A stretch of 64,000 nt of DNA from Dugong dugon. Taxonomy: Eukaryota; Chordata; Mammalia; Sirenia; Dugongidae. How positions within the stretch are numbered: the stretch's first letter is position 1; each line of letters begins with the position of its first letter. Positions 55,701 to 64,000 of this stretch are shown piece by piece. The translations under genes were made by a program, and so were the position numbers. The notes beneath the pieces were generated by a model that saw only the letters and a list, made by a program, of their open reading frames with translations, searched no databases and had not been told where the DNA came from. The stretch is from contig CM057482.1 of NCBI GenBank assembly GCA_030035585.1, positions 11,829,001 through 11,893,000 on the forward strand, given 5' to 3'.

Positions 55701-55989
55701 ATGTTCCACTGCTTTTTACCAGCAACAGTGATGGCCCACGGAGGCTTAATTCACTTTCACTTTTCTTTGGCTGTTGACATAAATAGAGGTTAACATGGGC
55801 AAAAAAATCTTAGCAAGTCTACTTTTTCTCTTTACTGATAAGGAAATAGAGAGCCTAGGTTTAACATTCTAGAAGGGTTTTTAAAAAATATTAATTGCCT
55901 ACTGGTTGAAATTTGTGGAGATGAAAGCCTTTTCTTGCCTAATATTTCATCATATGGATGTATCATAAATGATGTAATCATTTCCCTTC

Positions 55990-56570
55990 TGTGGAATGTC
56001 TAGGTGGTGCAGTGCAGTGAATTACTTAATAGGGCCTGCATGGTCTTGTAACTCGTACAATGATTGGCCAGAGTTATGCAAATAAGGTGTATGTGGCCTA
56101 CCAAGGGGAAGAGGCAGGAAGCTTCCTGGAAAATGGGGTACCTCTGGGAGCTTACTGGGGGAGCTAAAGAGCTTTGTGACACTTGCCCAAGCAGGGCAGA
56201 GGCCAGGCCAAGGGCTGAGGAGGGCCAGAGAGAGACCTGCCTGCGGGCACGGCTAAGAAGAGGCTGTCCAGATCGAAGAACTGTATCCTGAGTTGTTCCT
56301 GATCCTAAATTGTAACCTGTTACTTCCTTAATAAACCCCATAACTGCAAGTATGGTCTGTGAGTTCTGTGTGGCCACTGCAACAAATTAAGAACCCAGCA
56401 GTGAAGTAGAGTGCCATGGGAAGGATGGTTGGTGTCACAATTGGTAAAAAGGTTGGAGAGAGGAGATCTGTCTGACCTCCACCTTCATAAGAATTCGCCT
56501 TGGGCTGTTGATCCTAATTCTCCTCCCCCCTTGTGAAGTTAGAGGTCAGATGCCATCCTCACACATTCTT
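55990..56570 (+). mobile_element. Possible ERVL-type LTR with leader
   Basis: LTR-like features: TATA-poor GC-richer body, poly(A) signal AATAAA near 56329, then TTGGTGTCACAATTGG at 56429-56444, which resembles a tRNA-Leu primer binding site of ERVL-type elements. I found no target duplication, and no viral gene is present. Confidence 0.4.
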
Positions 56571-56811
56571 ATAGGTGGTTTCAGATTTAAGCTATTTAAA
56601 TAATATCATGCTGATCATTCTTTTACCTAGCTTTCATAATTCTCTTATAAGAGATTCATAGAAGTGGGATTACATTGTGAAAGTGTGTGAATATTCTTGA
56701 AAACCAAATTGTTTTCCAGAAAGCCTCTACCAATTATTCTCCTATTAGCAGACCATGTTTACATGATGAAAATCTACCACCATCACCATTTATTCAGCCT
56801 CTGTGTTCCCA

Positions 56812-57034
56812 CCCATTGCTGCCAAGTTGATGTTGACTCATAGTGACCCTATAGGACAAAGAAGAACTGCTGTAAAGATTTATAGCCTTGGAAACCTTTT
56901 GGGCAATGGGTTTTTGGGAGTTGTTACAGAAGCCGATTGCCATATCTTTCTCCCTTGGAGCAGCTGGTGGGTTCAAATCACCGACCTTTTGGTTCGCAGC
57001 CGAGTACTTAAACAACTGCACCACCAGGTCTCCG
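56812..57034 (-). repeat. AfroSINE
   Basis: GCTGCCAAGTTGATGTTGAC to CTTAAACAACTGCACCACCA plus GGTCTCC. Reverse strand, full length. Confidence 0.9.
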
Positions 57035-57064
57035 TATGTGGTGCAGTAGGTCGTATTCTTCTCA

Positions 57065-57178
57065 TTTTATAGGTGGTGAGTTAACTGAGACCCAGAGAGG
57101 TTAAGTAATCAGGCTAAGGCAGAACTGCAATTAAAACAAGGTCTTTCTCTCTTAAGTACCCGCTCTTTGTCTGTTTTG
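57065..57178 (-). repeat. MIR SINE fragment
   Basis: CATTTTATAGGTGGTGAGTT, AGACCCAGAGAGGTTAAGTA and GCAGAACTGCAATTAAAAC; the core of MIR on the reverse strand. Confidence 0.65.
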
Positions 57179-58059
57179 TTTGATTTTGGACCTCGGGTGT
57201 AGAAGGTGAGTTAAATGTAGTCCTCAGTTCGTGACGCATTTTCATCATTGGCTGCCCTTTCATTTCTTGGGTCCCCACATTTGTGACTCTACTACACTAT
57301 GTCCATATGTGACAAACCACATGAAACTGCTAATATTTGACCATTTTTGAGCTACAAAAATGGCAACTTCATATGGTTCAACATAACATATTTATCACAT
57401 TGTGGTCGCTAGTTCACACACGTATATCTGTACAGCCAGCACCTGTGTTAGGCACTCAGGAAAAGTTGAAAGAACCGATGAATCACTACCCATTTGAAGC
57501 AGAAATGAGGAAAACTCTTCTACCTTGGGCTATTCTACAAACTTTAATCACTGAGGTAGTCCTTGATGTGGACTCTTAGGCCACGATGAGGGTTTAGGGA
57601 TACTACTTAACGAAGGCAGACCCTTTAGCAGCATTCATAAAATCATAATATTTCAGTATTAGAAGGAACTTCACATTTTTCACATACTGAAAGTGAGGAC
57701 TTGAGAAGTTCAGTTAATTGCTCAAAATCCCACAAGCATTTGGTAAATATAAAACCGTACCAGCATTCAGATAGCCTGAATTGTTCCTCAAACACATTGT
57801 TTGAAAAGTTAGTTTCAATTAATTTTTTAATGTTTATTATTTCACTCTAATACTAAAAGTTGTTCATGTTGAACATGAAAAAATTGGAAACAAAAAAAAC
57901 GAGAAGATTTTAAACTGTTATGTAGTTTCATCATCATCTAGATAATCATTGGTTTACAATTTGGTGTATAGCTTTCTAGTCTTTCTAAAATAAACGTACT
58001 TTAAAAAACCATCTTTGTGAGTCCAAATGTTCAACAACTACTCTAAAGCAAAGGTGAAG

Positions 58060-58245
58060 GGGTAAGGGGGCAGGGAAACCAGACAACTGGAAATGAAACA
58101 TCCAGAATGGAATGAATGAGCATGTTAACACATTGTGGAAATGTAACCAATGTTACTGAATAATTTGTGTAGTAATTATTAAATAGGATCCTAATTTGCT
58201 GTGTGAACTTTCACTGAAAACACAATAAAATGTCATTTAAAAAAT
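58060..58245 (+). mobile_element. L1-type 3' tail, probable
   Basis: AACATTGTGG-type sequence (GTAACCAATGTTACTGAATA, CTGTGTGAACTTTCACTGAA) with AATAAAATGTCATTTAAAAAA at its end. Related in layout to 35930-36120. Confidence 0.4.
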
Positions 58246-58249
58246 AAGT

Positions 58250-59230
58250 GTACAGTTTTTTTAAAAAAAAGTTGAAACAATCACAAACTGACTTAAAAAA
58301 TGTGCAAAGAACTTTTTTCTCCCAGAACCATCTAAGAGTAGTTGCTGACCTGATGCTCCATCACCCTCGAATACTTCAGTGTTTATTTCCTACAACAAGA
58401 ATGTCCACCTACAAAACTACAAGAAAACCACCAAAATCAGAGTATTAACAATGAAACATTACTACTATCTAGTCCTGAGATCCATTCTTGTTTTGCCAAT
58501 CTTCCCAATAATGTCCTTTATAGCCAAAGGATCTAGCTCATTTACCTGTCATGTGTCCTGAGTCTCCTTCTGTTTAAAACAACTTTTTCATCTTTCCTTT
58601 CATGACCTTGACATTTTTGAAGATTAAAGGCTAGTTATCTTCTAAAACGCTCCTTAATTTGGGTTTCTCTTACTTTTCCTTACAATTCAGCCATGCATCT
58701 TTGGCAGGAATATCACAGAAGTGACTGCATCCCATGAAGTGGCACATGATTTCTATTTGTCCCATTACTGATGATGCTCACTTTGATCACTTGAGATTAA
58801 AGTGGTATGTGCCAGACTTCCCCACTGTCAAGTTATTCTTTTTCCCTTTGTGATTAATTAGCATTTAACAAGGAGGTACACTGAAACTATGTAAACATTC
58901 AGTTCTCCATCAAACTTTTACTTAATTAATAATTTATTCTGTATGGACTCAAGGCTTCCTATTTTATTCAATGGGTTATAACCTATTGCCATTGTTATTT
59001 ATTTTAATGTTCCAATCACACACGATTTGGCCAGTAGGAGTCTCTTCAAGCTGGCTTTTGTGTCCTTTTGAAATGTCTGCCATTTTTGAGTACTTCCTTG
59101 CTTTCTTGTACAAAAATATGTCCCAGGCTCATCTGTACTCTCCCTGGCCACTTCTGGAATCAGCCATTTTTCCAAGAAGCCCTCGATCCTTTTAATGACC
59201 AATGGTCCTGATACGATAGAACCTTTGGTG
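58250..59230. other. Intergenic, unassigned
   Basis: A/T-rich sequence with no recognisable gene or repeat. Confidence 0.35.
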
Positions 59231-59232
59231 AT

Positions 59233-59393
59233 AGAACCTGGTGGTACAGTGGTTAAGAGCTATGCTGCTAACCGAAAGGTCATCATTTGGAATGCACCAG
59301 CTGCTCCTTGGAAACCTTATAGGGCAGTTCTGCTCTGTCCTACAGCGTCACTATGAGTCGGAATCGACTTGACAGCATTGGTTTTTTTTGTAT
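59233..59393 (+). repeat. AfroSINE
   Basis: GGTGGTACAGTGGTTAAGAG, CAGCTGCTCCTTGGAAACCT and tail CACTATGAGTCGGAATCGAC, ending in a T/G tract. Confidence 0.92.
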
Positions 59394-59512
59394 TTAGAAG
59401 CCAAGAGCTGCTATTCGGTGTCCCTACTCTTAGGCCCCTCAGTAGCCAAGTTTGGGAATTCACGTGTACGCACCAGCACACAAGGGTGAGGCAAGTGAAA
59501 CACCTGCCCCGA

Positions 59513-60050
59513 TCCACTGCGCTCGAGTTGATTTGGACTCATAGTGACCCTATAGGGTTTCCAAGGCTGTAAATCTTTACGGAAGCAGATTGCCACATCC
59601 TTCTGTGTGGAGTGGCTAGTGGGTTCGAACCACCAACCTTTTGGTTAGCAGCTGAGTGCTTAACCACTGCGCCACCAGTGTTCCTTTTGGCTTCCCACAG
59701 GTGCAAAATTTAAGAGGGTAACAAAAAACTCAGTAATCAAGATATTTTAATGCAATATTTTAAAAACTCACAAAATAAATGCAAAAAATTCATGGGGAAT
59801 ATCAAAATTTAAAATACAGAATCACATCTACCACACATGCACACATTTACCTCTATTCATACATATTGAAAACTATGAGTTCACACCAAACCAAAAAACC
59901 ACTGCCATCGAGTTGACTCCAACTCATAGCAACCCTCTAGGACAAGGTAAAACTGTCCCATAGGGTTTCCAAGGAGTGACTGAGTGGAGCAGAACTGCCG
60001 ACCTTTTGATTAGCAGCTGAGCTCTTAACCACTACGTCACCAGGGCTCCG
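59513..60050 (-). repeat. Two AfroSINE copies, reverse strand
   Basis: Copies at about 59513-59684 and 59889-60050. The first ends CTTAACCACTGCGCCACCAG; the second begins GCCATCGAGTTGACTCCAAC and ends CTTAACCACTACGTCACCAG plus GGCTCC. With the copy at 59233 this gives three SINEs in about 800 bases. Confidence 0.9.
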
Positions 60051-60469
60051 TGACTTCACACTGATACCTCTAATTTCAATACAACACCACAGAGTTCATT
60101 CTAATTTTCTTCCTTTCTGTATGTGTAACTTCATTCCCCCTTAGTGAGAGACCTGGCTCCATCATCCTTAATACTTCTTAAATCAATCATCCTGTACGCA
60201 ACCAATCTCCCCTCTCAACTGCCACGCCTCCTTCACTTGGATCCCTGCTCTTCCCACTTGGGCTGCAACGTTCCCTGGAGGGCTGCTTCCTTGGTGTCCT
60301 CGCCCACTCAGGTTTCTATAGCCTCCTTACCTGCTGGGTCTCTGACACCTCGCCCTGGGCCACCAAGGTGCCCACAGGTGTTCTGCCCACCTACTGTCTT
60401 TAGGACTGAATACTTCAGGAAGGGGAAGGGGGAAAAGGAAGAGGGAAATGTGCATTTTTGAGTAGGTAT

Positions 60470-60670
60470 TGTGCCTCTTTTATTAAGCTCTTTATTCACA
60501 TCTTATTTCTCCAATATGTTTCATAATTGGAATTACTAGATAAAAGAGGGCTTTTAAGACTTCAAAAAAATATTACCAATCTGCTCTCAAACAAGGTTGT
60601 ACGAATTGACCATAACATCAGCCCTGAGTACCCATCTCCCTGCATCCTCATCATCTGTGGCATTACTATT
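60470..60670 (-). mobile_element. Old L1 fragment, probable
   Basis: TTTCATAATTGGAATTACTA, CTTCAAAAAAATATTACCAA and CTCTCAAACAAGGTTGTACG follow the old L1 3'-end pattern on the reverse strand. It adjoins the MAP2K1 CpG island. Confidence 0.55.
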
Positions 60671-60779
60671 ACTACTGCTGATAGCTGCAAGGAGTCCGAA
60701 CAAGTTTTCGATCCTCATACTTCCTCTCTCCTGCACACGAGAAGGGGTCCTTCTCCTTATTTATTTTATCTTGTTATTC

Positions 60780-64000
<3,221 letters not shown>

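Overview
The window is a piece of mammalian nuclear genome, most likely from an afrotherian and probably an elephant. The evidence is about two dozen tRNA-derived AfroSINE copies (head close to GAGCCCTGGTGGTGCAGTGG, tail close to GGGTCGCTATGAGTCAGAAT) together with fragments of an RTE-clade LINE whose 3' end matches the SINE tail. MIR, L2, old L1 and MaLR-type LTR fragments are also present, as in any placental mammal. Species is inferred from repeat content; the host proteins are close to human.

Three host genes are present in the order DIS3L (+), TIPIN (-), MAP2K1 (+), which is the order I recall for human chromosome 15q22. (1) 1-26.2 kb: DIS3L, a cytoplasmic exosome ribonuclease. Fifteen coding exons (1388-25958) give about 955 codons. 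Roughly the first 99 residues and the promoter lie left of the window. All exons are open, with GT-AG introns and matching phases. (2) 28.1-42.3 kb: TIPIN, a replication-fork protection factor. Seven coding exons on the minus strand (39153 down to 28136) predict 284 residues. A non-coding first exon sits in a CpG-rich promoter near 42.2 kb that carries two E2F-type sites and a TCTCGCGAGA palindrome. (3) 61559-61638: the first coding exon of MAP2K1 (MEK1), inside a large CpG island (about 60.78-61.8 kb). The remaining 2.4 kb is its first intron.

DIS3L and TIPIN converge, with about 1.9 kb of unassigned sequence between the DIS3L poly(A) signal and the TIPIN stop. The 42.3-60.8 kb interval is intergenic and repeat-rich: an RTE LINE split by a solo LTR with a clean 5-bp target duplication, an L1 3' fragment hosting other insertions, a MaLR LTR interrupted by an AfroSINE, and a possible ERVL-type LTR.

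The three genes do separate jobs (cytoplasmic RNA decay, fork stability and checkpoint, MAPK signalling) and nothing suggests joint function. I found no previously undescribed gene system. The observations most worth checking are the TIPIN promoter motifs, nested transposon insertions, a triplicated 83-bp unit in a DIS3L intron, a possible short inverted-repeat element in a TIPIN intron, and a shortened TIPIN C terminus. Repeat names and edges come from reading by eye, with edges good to about 10-20 bases unless a target duplication is stated.
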